Shown here: positions 34,653 to 43,983 of the stretch, one piece after another | How positions within the stretch are numbered: the first letter of the stretch is position 1 | Layout of the letters: each line of letters begins with the position of its first letter | Source: Fulvimarina sp039652615 | Lineage (GTDB): Bacteria; Pseudomonadota; Alphaproteobacteria; Rhizobiales; Rhizobiaceae | Reading direction: 5' to 3' | Length of the DNA: 64,000 nucleotides | NCBI RefSeq assembly: GCF_039652615.1 | Contig: NZ_JBDJAC010000001.1 | Location: forward strand, 62,001-126,000 | Program-made: the position numbers and the translations under genes | The notes under the pieces: model-generated | The model's database searches: none | Seen by the model: only the letters and a program-made list of their open reading frames with translations | What the model was told of the DNA's origin: nothing

Positions 34653-35009
34653 ATGATGAGAACCCTGGACATTCTTTCGATCATCGCGCTCATCGGCGCC
34701 GCGTCCTGGACCTTCCAGGTCAAGCACGACGCCGATCTGGTCGAGACCGAGATCCGCAAGGTGGAACGCAAGATCTCCTCCGAGAAGGAGACGATCGCTA
34801 TTCTTTCCGCCGACTGGACGCTGCTCAACCAGCCGGGCCGTCTCCAGACCCTGAGCGAGACATATGCCGAGGATCTGAAGCTCGCCGAGTTGCGCCCGGA
34901 CCAGATCGTTGCCGAACACCAGCTGCCGGCGCCGCCTGAGCCGAAGGAGCTTACGATCGAGGATATCGAAGCCGAGCTCGTCGCCTCGAACGACAGGGCG
35001 CTCCGCTAA
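34653..35009 (+). CDS. ftsL: cell-division protein FtsL
   Basis: A 118-residue bitopic membrane protein: short cytoplasmic N-terminus, one helix (about 6-22, 'ILSIIALIGAASWTFQV'), then a coiled-coil ('ETEIRKVERKISSEKETIAI') in the periplasm. This is the normal form of alphaproteobacterial FtsL, which has little sequence conservation; the call rests on topology and its place between rsmH and ftsI. It works with FtsB and FtsQ to activate FtsWI. The gene follows rsmH by 7 nt and its TAA shares one base with the ftsI ATG. Confidence 0.85.
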   Translation: MMRTLDILSIIALIGAASWTFQVKHDADLVETEIRKVERKISSEKETIAILSADWTLLNQPGRLQTLSETYAEDLKLAELRPDQIVAEHQLPAPPEPKELTIEDIEAELVASNDRALR

Positions 35010-36730
35010 TGGCCGGCAAGAGATTCCTGATTCCCGATCTCGTCGCGCGAAAGCAGCAGACACCGGCGACACCAAGCAAGCGGATCGACAAGACACCTGG
35101 CAATCAGAGCCGCTTCGTCATCGCGATCATGCTCTTTGTCTGCGTCTATGTCGCAATCGGCGCAAGACTCGTGACCTGGGGAACGGTACCCAACGAGCGG
35201 ATCACCGCTTTCCGGGCGGCGGACCAGATCATGGCGTCGCGTCCCGATCTCGTCGATCGCAACGGTCAGGTTCTGGCGACGGACATCAAGGTCGCCTCGC
35301 TGTTCGCCGAGCCTAAGAAGATCGTCGACGCCAACGAGGCGAGCGAGCTGCTTTTGTCGGTTCTGCCCGATCTCGATCCGAAATGGCTCTTCAACAACCT
35401 GTCGAGCGATGCCGGCTTTCTATGGTTGCGCCGCGAGCTGACGCCAAGTCAGCAGCAGGCGATCCTCGACCTTGGCGTTCCGGGTATCGGCTTTCGCACC
35501 GAGAAAAAGCGTTTCTATCCCGGCGGCTCGACCGCCGGCTTCGTGACCGGCCATGTCAATGTCGACAATCAGGGCATTGCCGGCATGGAGAAATATCTGG
35601 ACGATCAGGGCTATCTCGCGCTGCAGAATTCCGGCCTGGCGATCAATGCCGAAATGGAACCGGTCGCGCTTTCGATCGATCTGCGCGTGCAGCACATCCT
35701 GCGCGACGAACTTGCCGCGGCGATGAAGCGCTATCGCTCGATCGCAGCCGGCGGTGTCGTCCTCGACGTGAAGACCGGCGAGATCGTCGCAATGACGTCG
35801 CTGCCGGACTACGATCCGAACCAGCCCAAGCAGGCTCTTGAAAAGGACCGTATGAACCGGACCTCGGCCGGCCTCTTCGAGATGGGCTCGACCTTCAAGA
35901 CCTTCACCAGCGCGATGGCTCTGGACTCGGGCAAGGTCACTCTCAATTCGCGCTTCGACGCCTCGAAGCCGATCCATATCGGCGGCTTCCGGATCTCGGA
36001 CTTTCACGGGAAGAAGCGTGTACTGACCACCGAGGAAGTCTTTATCTATTCCTCCAATATCGGGTCTGCCAAAGAGGCCGAGGTCGTGGGCATCGAGGGC
36101 CATCAGGAATTCCTGACGCGCCTTGGTCTTCTGACAAAGCTCGATACCGAACTGCCGGAGATCGCGACCCCCACCCAGCCGAAGGAGTGGAAGCAGGTCA
36201 ATTCGATCACGATTTCCTACGGCCACGGCGTGTCGACGACCCCGCTCCAGACGGCGGTTGCGGCGGCTGCCCTCGTCAATGGCGGCATTTATATACCGCC
36301 GACCTTCATGCCCCGCAGTGAGGAAGATGCCCAGGCAATCGGCAAACGCGTCGTCTCTGAGAAGACGAGCGACGACATGCGCCATCTTTTCCGCCTCAAT
36401 GTCGCGGATCAGCGCGGCTCGGGGAACTATGCGGATATCGATGGGTATGCGGTGGGCGGCAAGACCGGAACGGCGAACAAGGTGGTGAACGGCCGCTACT
36501 CGAATACCAAGAAATTCAACGCGTTCCTGTCGGCCTTCCCGATGGATGATCCGCGCTACGTGGTTCTCGTCTTCATCGACGAGCCTCAGCCGGAGCCGGG
36601 CAAGTACTATGCAACGGCCGGCATGAACGCCGCACCGACGGTCGGCAATGTCATCCGCCGGGCGGCTGCGCTCCTCAAGGTGAAGCCCAATCTGGGTGAT
36701 ACCGGCGAGACACTGCTCGTTTCCTACTGA
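35009..36730 (+). CDS. ftsI: septal peptidoglycan transpeptidase FtsI (PBP3)
   Basis: A 573-residue class B penicillin-binding protein. It has one membrane span (about 36-52), a pedestal domain (about 75-210) and a transpeptidase domain with all three catalytic motifs: Ser294-x-x-Lys297 (GSTFK), Ser-Ser-Asn 348-350 and KTG 485-487 (GGKTGTA). It crosslinks septal peptidoglycan with FtsW, encoded nearby. The N-terminal cytoplasmic tail of about 35 residues is basic. It starts one base inside the ftsL stop, so the two are coupled. A 149-nt gap separates it from murE. Confidence 0.96.
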   Translation: MAGKRFLIPDLVARKQQTPATPSKRIDKTPGNQSRFVIAIMLFVCVYVAIGARLVTWGTVPNERITAFRAADQIMASRPDLVDRNGQVLATDIKVASLFAEPKKIVDANEASELLLSVLPDLDPKWLFNNLSSDAGFLWLRRELTPSQQQAILDLGVPGIGFRTEKKRFYPGGSTAGFVTGHVNVDNQGIAGMEKYLDDQGYLALQNSGLAINAEMEPVALSIDLRVQHILRDELAAAMKRYRSIAAGGVVLDVKTGEIVAMTSLPDYDPNQPKQALEKDRMNRTSAGLFEMGSTFKTFTSAMALDSGKVTLNSRFDASKPIHIGGFRISDFHGKKRVLTTEEVFIYSSNIGSAKEAEVVGIEGHQEFLTRLGLLTKLDTELPEIATPTQPKEWKQVNSITISYGHGVSTTPLQTAVAAAALVNGGIYIPPTFMPRSEEDAQAIGKRVVSEKTSDDMRHLFRLNVADQRGSGNYADIDGYAVGGKTGTANKVVNGRYSNTKKFNAFLSAFPMDDPRYVVLVFIDEPQPEPGKYYATAGMNAAPTVGNVIRRAAALLKVKPNLGDTGETLLVSY

Positions 36731-36879
36731 CATTGAGCCGGGGCGGGATTGATTTCTCGCCCTATTCCCGCCGCGCGAGTTTGAAATCCCGGTTCGCGCA
36801 ACGCGAATGTTGGATCAATAAGCTCGGTGGGTGTGCGACGACGCCGGCCGGCGAACTCGCAAACCGGAACTGATGACGC

Positions 36880-38331
36880 ATGAATCTCGCAAGCCTTGCA
36901 GATGGTATCGCCCGCGCGCCGGACGGATCCGACAGGATCGAAATCTCCGGTCTGACACTGGACTCCCGTGCGGTGAAACAAGGCTACCTCTTCATCGCCA
37001 TTCCCGGCGCCAAGGCGGATGGAACGCGCTTCGCGGGGGATGCAAGGCAGAATGGCGCGGCCGCGATTCTTGCCGGATCTGAAGCGACCGTCGAGACTGA
37101 TCTTCCTGTGCTTCGGGCTGACAATCCGAGGCTTGCCGCCGCAAAGCTGGCGGCGCGTTTTTACCGAAAGCAGCCCGGGACAATCGTCGCCGTGACCGGC
37201 ACGGCCGGCAAGACTTCAATTGCATCCTTCCTGCGTCAGATCTGGTCCGCATCAGGGCTCAAGGCGGCATCGATCGGCACGACGGGGGTCGTCTCGCCGA
37301 GCCGCAACGATTACGGGACGCTGACCACGCCGGACCCCGTGGCGCTCGCCGAGCTTCTGGCAAGCCTCGAAGGCGAGGGCGTGACCCACGCCTCGATGGA
37401 GGCCTCCAGTCACGGGATCGACCAGTACCGGCTGGATGGCGTCCGGCTTTCCGCGGCCGGTTTCACGAATCTCGGCCACGACCACCTCGACTATCATCCC
37501 GATCTCGAAAGCTATTTCACGGCGAAGATGGGGCTCTTCACGCGGCTTCTTCCAAAGGGCGCGCCGGCCGTCATCAATACCGATGACCAGTGGTCCGGGC
37601 GCGCCATCGAAGTTGCGACCGGCGTTGGTTGCGATGTGCGCACCGTCGGGCGGAACGGGTCGCTTTTGGCGCTCAAGCGTCTCGAACACGAGCGTGAACG
37701 GCAGGTCGCCGAGGTCAAGACGCTGGATGGCATCGAGCGGGTGGTTCTTCCGCTCGCCGGTGAATTCCAGATGTCGAATGCCCTCGTTGCTGCTGGTCTC
37801 GCGATCGTCACGGGAACGCCCGCCAAGGAGGCGCTTCAGGCGCTGGAGACCCTGAAAGGCGCGTCCGGCCGCCTCGAAAAGGCAGGCATGACGGCCGATG
37901 GCGTGCCGGTTTTCGTCGATTACGCCCACAAGCCTGAGGCACTCGAACACGTGCTGCGCGCCGTCCGGCCCTTCACCACCGGCAGGGTCATCGTCGTGAT
38001 GGGATGTGGCGGTGACCGGGACAAGGCCAAACGACCGATGATGGGCGCGATCGCGGACCGGCTAGCCGACGTCGTCATCGTGACCGACGACAATCCGCGC
38101 AGCGAAGACCCTGCAGTGATCCGGTCCGAGATCATGGCCGCCGCTGGCAAAGCGCGCGAGATCGCTGACCGGCGCGAGGCGATCGGGGCGGCGATCGGCG
38201 ATGCGCGCATGGGCGACACCGTCATCATTGCGGGGAAGGGGCACGAGACCGGCCAGATGATCGCCGGCGTGAACCATCCCTTCAGCGACCATGAAGAAGT
38301 GCGACGCGCGATCACGGAGACCAAGGCGTGA
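36880..38331 (+). CDS. murE: UDP-MurNAc-tripeptide ligase MurE (meso-DAP type)
   Basis: A 483-residue Mur ligase adding meso-diaminopimelate to UDP-MurNAc-L-Ala-D-Glu. The ATP loop is 'VTGTAGKTSIASF'. 'EASSHGIDQYRLDG' and 'LGHDHLDYHPD' are central-domain signatures. The DNPR motif ('VTDDNPRSEDP') marks specificity for meso-DAP. It is preceded by a 149-nt spacer, the longest in the first half of the cluster, so an internal promoter is possible. Its stop overlaps the murF GTG by 4 nt. Confidence 0.96.
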   Translation: MNLASLADGIARAPDGSDRIEISGLTLDSRAVKQGYLFIAIPGAKADGTRFAGDARQNGAAAILAGSEATVETDLPVLRADNPRLAAAKLAARFYRKQPGTIVAVTGTAGKTSIASFLRQIWSASGLKAASIGTTGVVSPSRNDYGTLTTPDPVALAELLASLEGEGVTHASMEASSHGIDQYRLDGVRLSAAGFTNLGHDHLDYHPDLESYFTAKMGLFTRLLPKGAPAVINTDDQWSGRAIEVATGVGCDVRTVGRNGSLLALKRLEHERERQVAEVKTLDGIERVVLPLAGEFQMSNALVAAGLAIVTGTPAKEALQALETLKGASGRLEKAGMTADGVPVFVDYAHKPEALEHVLRAVRPFTTGRVIVVMGCGGDRDKAKRPMMGAIADRLADVVIVTDDNPRSEDPAVIRSEIMAAAGKAREIADRREAIGAAIGDARMGDTVIIAGKGHETGQMIAGVNHPFSDHEEVRRAITETKA

Positions 38332-39845
38332 CCGATTTTCTCTGGGAAACCGGTGTTCTCATCGAAGCCATGCGGGCAAGACCGGTCGGCATGGGCCTGC
38401 CAGCCGGCATCAAGGGCATTTCCATCGACAGCCGAACGGTTGAGGAGGGGGATGCTTTCTTCGCGATCGCCGGCGACCGTTTCGATGGCCACGACTTTCT
38501 GACGAATGCCCATCGCGCGGGCGCGGCGCTCCATGTCGTCTCGGAAAAGCGGCTCCCCGCCCTTGGCCGATTGCAGGCGCCGATGCTCGTCGTCGATGAT
38601 GTTCTGGCGGCGCTCGGACGTCTGGCGGAAGCGGCAAGGGCGCGCTCAAAAGCGAAGATCATCGCCGTCACCGGAAGTGTCGGCAAGACGACGACCAAGG
38701 AAGCGTTGCGGCAGGGACTTTCGGCTTGCGGTTCGGTGCATGCGAGTGTCGCCTCCTTCAACAATCACTGGGGCGTGCCGCTCAGCCTGGCGCGTCTGCC
38801 GGCGGAAAGCCGGTTCGCCGTCTTCGAGATCGGCATGAATCATCCAGGGGAGATCCGGCCGCTGGTCAAGCTCGTCCGGCCCCATGCGGCGATGATCACG
38901 CTGATCGCGGCTGCCCATCTCGGCCATTTCCGCGACCTCGATGAAATCGCCGATGCCAAGGCGGAGATTTTCGAAGGCCTCGTTCCGGACGGGACGGCGA
39001 TCGTGAACGCGGACGACGACAAATGCATGCGGCTGGCTGCAGCGGCGAAGGCGGCGGGCGTGACGAAGGTGCTCACCTTCGGGGAAGCCAAGGGCGCCGA
39101 CTTCCGCATGACCGAATACGACCCCGACGCCGAAGGGGCCGCGCTGATCGCCGATATCGCCGGCGAAGAGGTTTACGTGCGCCTTTCGATGCCCGGCAAG
39201 CACTTCGCGCAGAACACGCTGTGTGTGCTCGGCGCCGCTCATGTGGTCGGCGCGGACGTTGCCACGGTCGCCGATGCGCTCGGAGAATGGCGGGCGATGA
39301 AGGGGCGTGGCGAGCGTTTCGAGCTGCCGATGCCATCAGGCGGCGAGATTACCCTTTTCGACGACAGCTATAACGCCAATCCGGCATCGATGCGCGCGGC
39401 GATCGCGACGCTCGCAAACGCCAAGCTTGGCGAGAACGGTCGGAGGATCGCCGTTCTCGGCGACATGAAGGAGCTTGGCGGCCACAGCGCCTCGCTTCAT
39501 GCCGAACTGGCCGATCCGCTGAAAAGCGCCAGGATCGACCGTGTTCTTCTGGTGGGCGAGGAAATCAGGCCGCTTGCCGAGGCGCTCGCCGAAGACGCGA
39601 TCGAATGCTCGATGCATGAAAGCCCGGCCGCGGCTGAAGAGCAGCTGCTCGCCGATATGCGGGCTGGCGACGTCATCATGGTCAAGGCGTCCCGCAGCAT
39701 CGGTCTTGAAAAGGTCGTGGCGGGTCTGACCGATCGCTATCCGCCGAAGCCCCAGCTTGACGCGGACGGCATGACGGGTGAAACGCGTGCCATGTCGGAC
39801 GAGAGACCGGCGAGAGACTTCGTACCGGAGACCCCGTCTCAATGA
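38328..39845 (+). CDS. murF: UDP-MurNAc-tripeptide--D-Ala-D-Ala ligase MurF
   Basis: A 505-residue Mur ligase that completes the pentapeptide precursor. Motifs: ATP loop 'VTGSVGKTTTKEAL', 'ASFNNHWGVPLSLA', 'FEIGMNHPGEI' and 'DDSYNANPASM'. The C-terminal 30 residues are an extension beyond the usual end ('GETRAMSDERPARDF'). It starts at GTG in the GTGA overlap with murE and overlaps mraY by 4 nt (ATGA), so murE-murF-mraY are translated as one coupled unit. Confidence 0.95.
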   Translation: MTDFLWETGVLIEAMRARPVGMGLPAGIKGISIDSRTVEEGDAFFAIAGDRFDGHDFLTNAHRAGAALHVVSEKRLPALGRLQAPMLVVDDVLAALGRLAEAARARSKAKIIAVTGSVGKTTTKEALRQGLSACGSVHASVASFNNHWGVPLSLARLPAESRFAVFEIGMNHPGEIRPLVKLVRPHAAMITLIAAAHLGHFRDLDEIADAKAEIFEGLVPDGTAIVNADDDKCMRLAAAAKAAGVTKVLTFGEAKGADFRMTEYDPDAEGAALIADIAGEEVYVRLSMPGKHFAQNTLCVLGAAHVVGADVATVADALGEWRAMKGRGERFELPMPSGGEITLFDDSYNANPASMRAAIATLANAKLGENGRRIAVLGDMKELGGHSASLHAELADPLKSARIDRVLLVGEEIRPLAEALAEDAIECSMHESPAAAEEQLLADMRAGDVIMVKASRSIGLEKVVAGLTDRYPPKPQLDADGMTGETRAMSDERPARDFVPETPSQ

Positions 39846-40924
39846 TTGCCTATCTCGGACAGTTCGCCGATCAGATCGCGATCTTCAACGTCTTCCGTTA
39901 CATCACCTTCCGAACCGGCGCGGCGATGATCTTCGGATTCATCACCGTCTTCCTGTTCGGTCCGGCGATCATCTCGGCGCTGCGCCTGCGGCAGGGCAAG
40001 GGACAGCCGATCCGCGCGGACGGCCCCCAGACCCATTTCAAGAAGGCCGGCACGCCCACAATGGGCGGGTTGATGATCCTTTCGGGTGTCCTCGTCTCGA
40101 CGCTGCTCTGGGCCGATCTCACCAATATCTATGTATGGACGGTGCTTCTCGTCACGGTCGGCTTCGGCGCGATCGGCTTTTATGACGACTATCTCAAAGT
40201 GACGAAGCAGAGCGACAAGGGCTTTTCGGGCAAGTCCCGCCTGGCGCTCGAGTTTCTCATCGCGGCGGTGGCGGTGCTTCTGGTGGTCTTGAAGACCGAA
40301 GGACCATTCGGCACCTCGCTGGCGTTTCCGTTCGTGAAGGAACTCCTGTTCAACCTCGGCTGGTTCTATGTGGGCTTTGCTGCCTTCGTCATCGTGGGGG
40401 CGGCGAATGCCGTGAACCTCACCGACGGGCTGGACGGGTTGGCGATCGTGCCGATCATGATCGCCGTCGCCGCGCTCGGCCTGATCGCCTATCTCGCCGG
40501 CAACGTGAACTTCTCGAACTATCTGCAGATCCACTACGTCGTCGGCACCGGCGAACTCGCGCCCGTTTGCGGCGCGGTAATCGGCGCCGGTCTCGGATTT
40601 CTCTGGTTCAACGCGCCACCTGCCGCGATCTTCATGGGTGATACCGGTTCCCTCGCCCTTGGCGGCATGACGGGCGCGGTTGCCGTTGCGACCAAGCACG
40701 AGATCGTTCTTGCGATCATCGGCGGTCTCTTCGTGATCGAGGCGCTATCGGTGATCATCCAGGTGGGCTGGTTCAAACTGACCGGCAAGCGCGTGTTCCT
40801 GATGGCGCCCATCCACCACCATTTCGAGAAGCTCGGATGGACCGAGAGCCAGGTCGTGATCCGGTTCTGGATCATCGCATTCATGCTGGCCTTCGTCGGC
40901 CTTTCGACGCTCAAGCTGCGCTGA
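39842..40924 (+). CDS. mraY: phospho-MurNAc-pentapeptide transferase MraY
   Basis: A 360-residue inner-membrane enzyme with about ten helices that links UDP-MurNAc-pentapeptide to undecaprenyl phosphate, giving lipid I. Family motifs are 'KKAGTPTMGGLMIL', 'GFYDDYLKV' (Asp-Asp), 'NAVNLTDGLDGLA' and 'FMGDTGSLALGG', plus 'MAPIHHHFEKLGW'. All catalytic Asp/His positions appear intact. murD follows after 5 nt. Confidence 0.97.
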   Translation: MIAYLGQFADQIAIFNVFRYITFRTGAAMIFGFITVFLFGPAIISALRLRQGKGQPIRADGPQTHFKKAGTPTMGGLMILSGVLVSTLLWADLTNIYVWTVLLVTVGFGAIGFYDDYLKVTKQSDKGFSGKSRLALEFLIAAVAVLLVVLKTEGPFGTSLAFPFVKELLFNLGWFYVGFAAFVIVGAANAVNLTDGLDGLAIVPIMIAVAALGLIAYLAGNVNFSNYLQIHYVVGTGELAPVCGAVIGAGLGFLWFNAPPAAIFMGDTGSLALGGMTGAVAVATKHEIVLAIIGGLFVIEALSVIIQVGWFKLTGKRVFLMAPIHHHFEKLGWTESQVVIRFWIIAFMLAFVGLSTLKLR

Positions 40925-40929
40925 CGCCC

Positions 40930-42321
40930 ATGAAGATCGACAGCTTTGCCGGAAAACGCGTCGCTCTGTTCGGGCTTGGGGGCTCGGGACTGGCAACGGC
41001 TGCCGCGCTGATCGAGGGCGGGGTCGATCTCATCGCATTCGACGACAACCCGGAGAGCGTCGAGAAGGCGAATAGCCGGGGCATCCCGACGCGGAACCTG
41101 CACGATGTCGAATGGGACGGTCTCGCCGCGTTCGTACTTGCGCCCGGTGTTCCGCTGACCCATCCAAAGCCCCATTGGACGGTTGACCTCGCCAATGCCG
41201 CCGCCGTGCCGATCATCGGTGACATCGAGATCTTCGGCCGCGAACGCGCGATGAAGGCGTCAGGCGCTCCCTTCGTCGCAATCACGGGTACCAACGGCAA
41301 GTCGACGACGACGGCGCTCATTGCCCACTGCCTGAAAGCTTCGGGGCGCGACACGCAGCTCGGCGGCAATATCGGCGTCCCGGTCCTGACCCTTGAGGAG
41401 CCGGCTGCGGGCCGTCACTACATCGTCGAATGCTCGTCCTATCAGATCGATCTCGCTCCGGGGCTGAACCCGAGCGTCGGTATGCTTCTCAATCTCACCG
41501 CCGACCATCTCGACCGGCATGGCACGATCGAACATTACGCCTCGGTGAAGGAGCGTCTGGTGACAGGCTCCGACCGCGCCGTCGTCGGTATCGACGACCG
41601 ATGGTGCCGGACCATCGCGGATCGCCTCGAAGCGGGCGGCCGGACGGTGGCGCGCATCAGTGGTCAGGGCAGTGTTTCACAAGGTGTCGGCTTTGAGGAT
41701 GGTGTCGTCATGCGGCGCATGGCCGATTACCCGGTCACGGACTTCGATCTTCAGGGGATCGGCTCGCTGCGCGGGCGGCACAATGGCCAGAACGCGGCGG
41801 CAGCCGTGGCGGCGCTGACCCTTTGCGGCCTCGAAGATGCAGAAATCCTCAGCGGTCTGAAGACGTTTCCCGGCCTTGCCCATCGCATGGAAGAGGTCGG
41901 CCGGATCGGAGAAACGCTTTTCATCAACGATTCCAAGGCGACGAACGCAGATGCCGCCGCGACCGCGCTTGCTTCGTTCGAGCGGATCTACTGGATTGCC
42001 GGCGGCCTTCCGAAAGAGGGCGGGATTACCGAGCTTTCCCGTTTCTTTCCGAAGATCGTGAAGGCTTATCTCATCGGCGAAGCGGCACCGGCTTTTGCCG
42101 CGACCCTTGGCGAGGCGGTGCCTTACGAGATCTCCGCAACGCTCGATAAGGCTGTCGCAAGCGCGGCCCGAGACAGCGCAGAGGACGAAAAATCCGCTGC
42201 CGTGCTGTTATCCCCGGCCTGCGCCAGCTTCGACCAGTATCGTAATTTTGAGGTGCGAGGGGACGCGTTTCGCGATTTTGTGCGCGCCCTTAGCGGAATC
42301 GAGGTCGAGGCAGGGCGATGA
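40930..42321 (+). CDS. murD: UDP-MurNAc-L-Ala--D-Glu ligase MurD
   Basis: A 463-residue Mur ligase adding D-glutamate to UDP-MurNAc-L-Ala. It begins with the UDP-binding Rossmann-like 'VALFGLGGSGLATA'. The ATP loop is 'ITGTNGKSTTTALI', followed by 'ECSSYQID' and 'LNLTADHLDRHG'. The true start is the ATG 5 nt after mraY; 31 upstream codons are open but overlap mraY. It overlaps ftsW by 4 nt. Confidence 0.96.
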   Translation: MKIDSFAGKRVALFGLGGSGLATAAALIEGGVDLIAFDDNPESVEKANSRGIPTRNLHDVEWDGLAAFVLAPGVPLTHPKPHWTVDLANAAAVPIIGDIEIFGRERAMKASGAPFVAITGTNGKSTTTALIAHCLKASGRDTQLGGNIGVPVLTLEEPAAGRHYIVECSSYQIDLAPGLNPSVGMLLNLTADHLDRHGTIEHYASVKERLVTGSDRAVVGIDDRWCRTIADRLEAGGRTVARISGQGSVSQGVGFEDGVVMRRMADYPVTDFDLQGIGSLRGRHNGQNAAAAVAALTLCGLEDAEILSGLKTFPGLAHRMEEVGRIGETLFINDSKATNADAAATALASFERIYWIAGGLPKEGGITELSRFFPKIVKAYLIGEAAPAFAATLGEAVPYEISATLDKAVASAARDSAEDEKSAAVLLSPACASFDQYRNFEVRGDAFRDFVRALSGIEVEAGR

Positions 42322-43475
42322 ACGAATCTGGCAGCATGTTCGTCAAGGTATCGGACTGGTGGCGCGGCCTCGATCACTGGCTGCTCGGAGCCTTCACGAT
42401 CCTGCTCGTCGGCGGCGCGGTGCTCTCCTTTGCCGCCAGCCCGCCGGTGGCGGAGCGGATCGGCCTGCAGCCCTTCCACTTCGTCGAACGCCATCTGTTC
42501 TTTCTGATTCCGTCGGCCTTCGTACTCTTCGGGGCCTCGCTCCTGACGCCGCGGGGCGTGCGCCGGGCCGCGCTGATCATCCTGGCGGTTTCGCTGGTTG
42601 CAATGGTCCTGACGCTCTTCATCGGCAGCGAAATCAAGGGCGCGCGCCGGTGGCTCGATTTCGGTCCGATCAGTCTCCAGCCGTCCGAATTCATGAAGCC
42701 GGCCTTCGTGGTCGTCTGCGCCTTCTTCTTTGCGGAAAATGCGCGGCGCACGGAAATTCCCGGCAATCTCTGCGCCCTGGTGCTGCTCCTGATCACGGTT
42801 GCGCTGCTTGTCGCGCAGCCGGACCTTGGTCAGACGATGCTCGTTGCTGCGACCTGGGGCGGCCTGTTCTTCATGGCCGGCATGCCCTGGCTCTGGATTG
42901 CCGTTCTTGCGGCGGTCGGCCTCACCGGCGCTTTCTTCGCCTACGAAGTGTTCGATCACGTGGCGAGCCGCATCGACCGCTTTCTCACCGGTGAAGGCGA
43001 CACCTATCAGACCGATACGGCGCGCGAGGCAATCCTCAACGGCGGCTGGTTCGGCCAGGGTCCCGGCGAGGGCACCGTCAAACGGCTCCTGCCGGACAGC
43101 CATACCGACTTCGCCTTCGCCGTGATCGCAGAAGAATTCGGCATCATCACCTGCATGATCCTCGCGCTCCTCTTCGCCTTCATCGTGATGCGGGGCCTTT
43201 CCGTGGCGCTCGCCCAGCGAGATCCGTTCGTGCGCTTGTCGATATCCGGTCTGGTGTTCGTGTTCGGCCTTCAGTCGATCATCAACATGGCGGTGAACCT
43301 GCAGCTGATGCCCGCCAAGGGCATGACGCTGCCCTTCATCTCCTATGGCGGCTCCTCGATGATCGCGATTTCGATCAGCGCCGGATTCGTGCTCGCCCTG
43401 ACCCGGCGACGGGCGGAAAATCGCTCCTATACCGACCGGCTGATGGAGAGGACCGCGCTCGTCCACGGCGTTTGA
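42318..43475 (+). CDS. ftsW: septal peptidoglycan glycosyltransferase FtsW
   Basis: A 385-residue SEDS-family membrane enzyme with about ten helices that polymerises septal glycan from lipid II together with FtsI. Conserved pieces: 'GARRWLDFGPISLQPSEFMK', 'LLVAQPDLGQTMLV', 'ESHTDFAFAVIAEE'-type loop (here 'DSHTDFAFAVIAEEFG', with the catalytic Asp region) and 'MTLPFISYGGSSMIA'. The cytoplasmic tails are short. It ends 4 nt before a tiny membrane-protein gene. Confidence 0.96.
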   Translation: MNESGSMFVKVSDWWRGLDHWLLGAFTILLVGGAVLSFAASPPVAERIGLQPFHFVERHLFFLIPSAFVLFGASLLTPRGVRRAALIILAVSLVAMVLTLFIGSEIKGARRWLDFGPISLQPSEFMKPAFVVVCAFFFAENARRTEIPGNLCALVLLLITVALLVAQPDLGQTMLVAATWGGLFFMAGMPWLWIAVLAAVGLTGAFFAYEVFDHVASRIDRFLTGEGDTYQTDTAREAILNGGWFGQGPGEGTVKRLLPDSHTDFAFAVIAEEFGIITCMILALLFAFIVMRGLSVALAQRDPFVRLSISGLVFVFGLQSIINMAVNLQLMPAKGMTLPFISYGGSSMIAISISAGFVLALTRRRAENRSYTDRLMERTALVHGV

Positions 43476-43479
43476 ACCG

Positions 43480-43749
43480 ATGGGCGAAGGCGAGAGTCCG
43501 AAAGATGAGCGCGAGGCACTCGCCGCGGTCAAAACGGAAGGCGAACGCGAACAGATCAAGCTTCAGGCTGCGTATTTCAACGGGATCGCAATCGGGCTCT
43601 TCGTTGTCGGCGGACTGACGATTCCGACCTCCATCCTTCTCAGCGGAAACGGGGCGACGATCGGAGCGGCGATTATTTCGATCCTTTGCTTTCTGGCGAG
43701 TCCGGCCTTACATTTTGTGGCGAAGCGGTCCTTAAAGGAACTTGACTGA
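43480..43749 (+). CDS. small two-span membrane protein between ftsW and murG
   Basis: An 89-residue protein with a charged N-terminus (1-25, Glu/Lys-rich) and two predicted helices (about 36-55, 'GIAIGLFVVGGLTIPTSI', and 62-80, 'IGAAIISILCFLASPALHF') ending in a charged tail. I do not recognise the family. It sits 4 nt after ftsW, and its TGA shares a base with the ATG of a second tiny membrane protein (TGATG), so it belongs to the division operon by position. A role as an accessory of FtsW or lipid II synthesis is possible but unproven. Confidence 0.75.
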   Translation: MGEGESPKDEREALAAVKTEGEREQIKLQAAYFNGIAIGLFVVGGLTIPTSILLSGNGATIGAAIISILCFLASPALHFVAKRSLKELD

Positions 43750-43895
43750 TGAGCACGCTGGAAATCGTCTTGTTCGGATCGATAACGCCCATCGCCGCGC
43801 TGCTGATCGCGTGGTGGGTGTTCGACGATGCCAAGAAAATCACCGCGCAAGCAAATGCTCGAGCCGCGCGCGAGCGCGACCGCGACGGCCGGTAA
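43749..43895 (+). CDS. 48-residue single-span membrane protein
   Basis: A 48-codon reading frame. One predicted helix (about 4-24, 'LEIVLFGSITPIAALLIAWWV') is followed by a basic amphipathic tail rich in Ala and Arg ('ANARAARERDRDGR'). It starts within the stop of the previous gene, a typical re-initiation junction. The short length means it could be missed by gene callers. The hydrophobic-then-basic layout, position and overlap argue that it is translated. It ends 88 nt before murG. Confidence 0.6.
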   Translation: MSTLEIVLFGSITPIAALLIAWWVFDDAKKITAQANARAARERDRDGR

Positions 43896-43983
43896 GCCCG
43901 TCTTCACCATCCTTCGGCATCTTGCCCTGCCAACGGCTTCGTTCATCGCAAAGCCGACATGATCGCGCGATAGCGGGAGTGGC

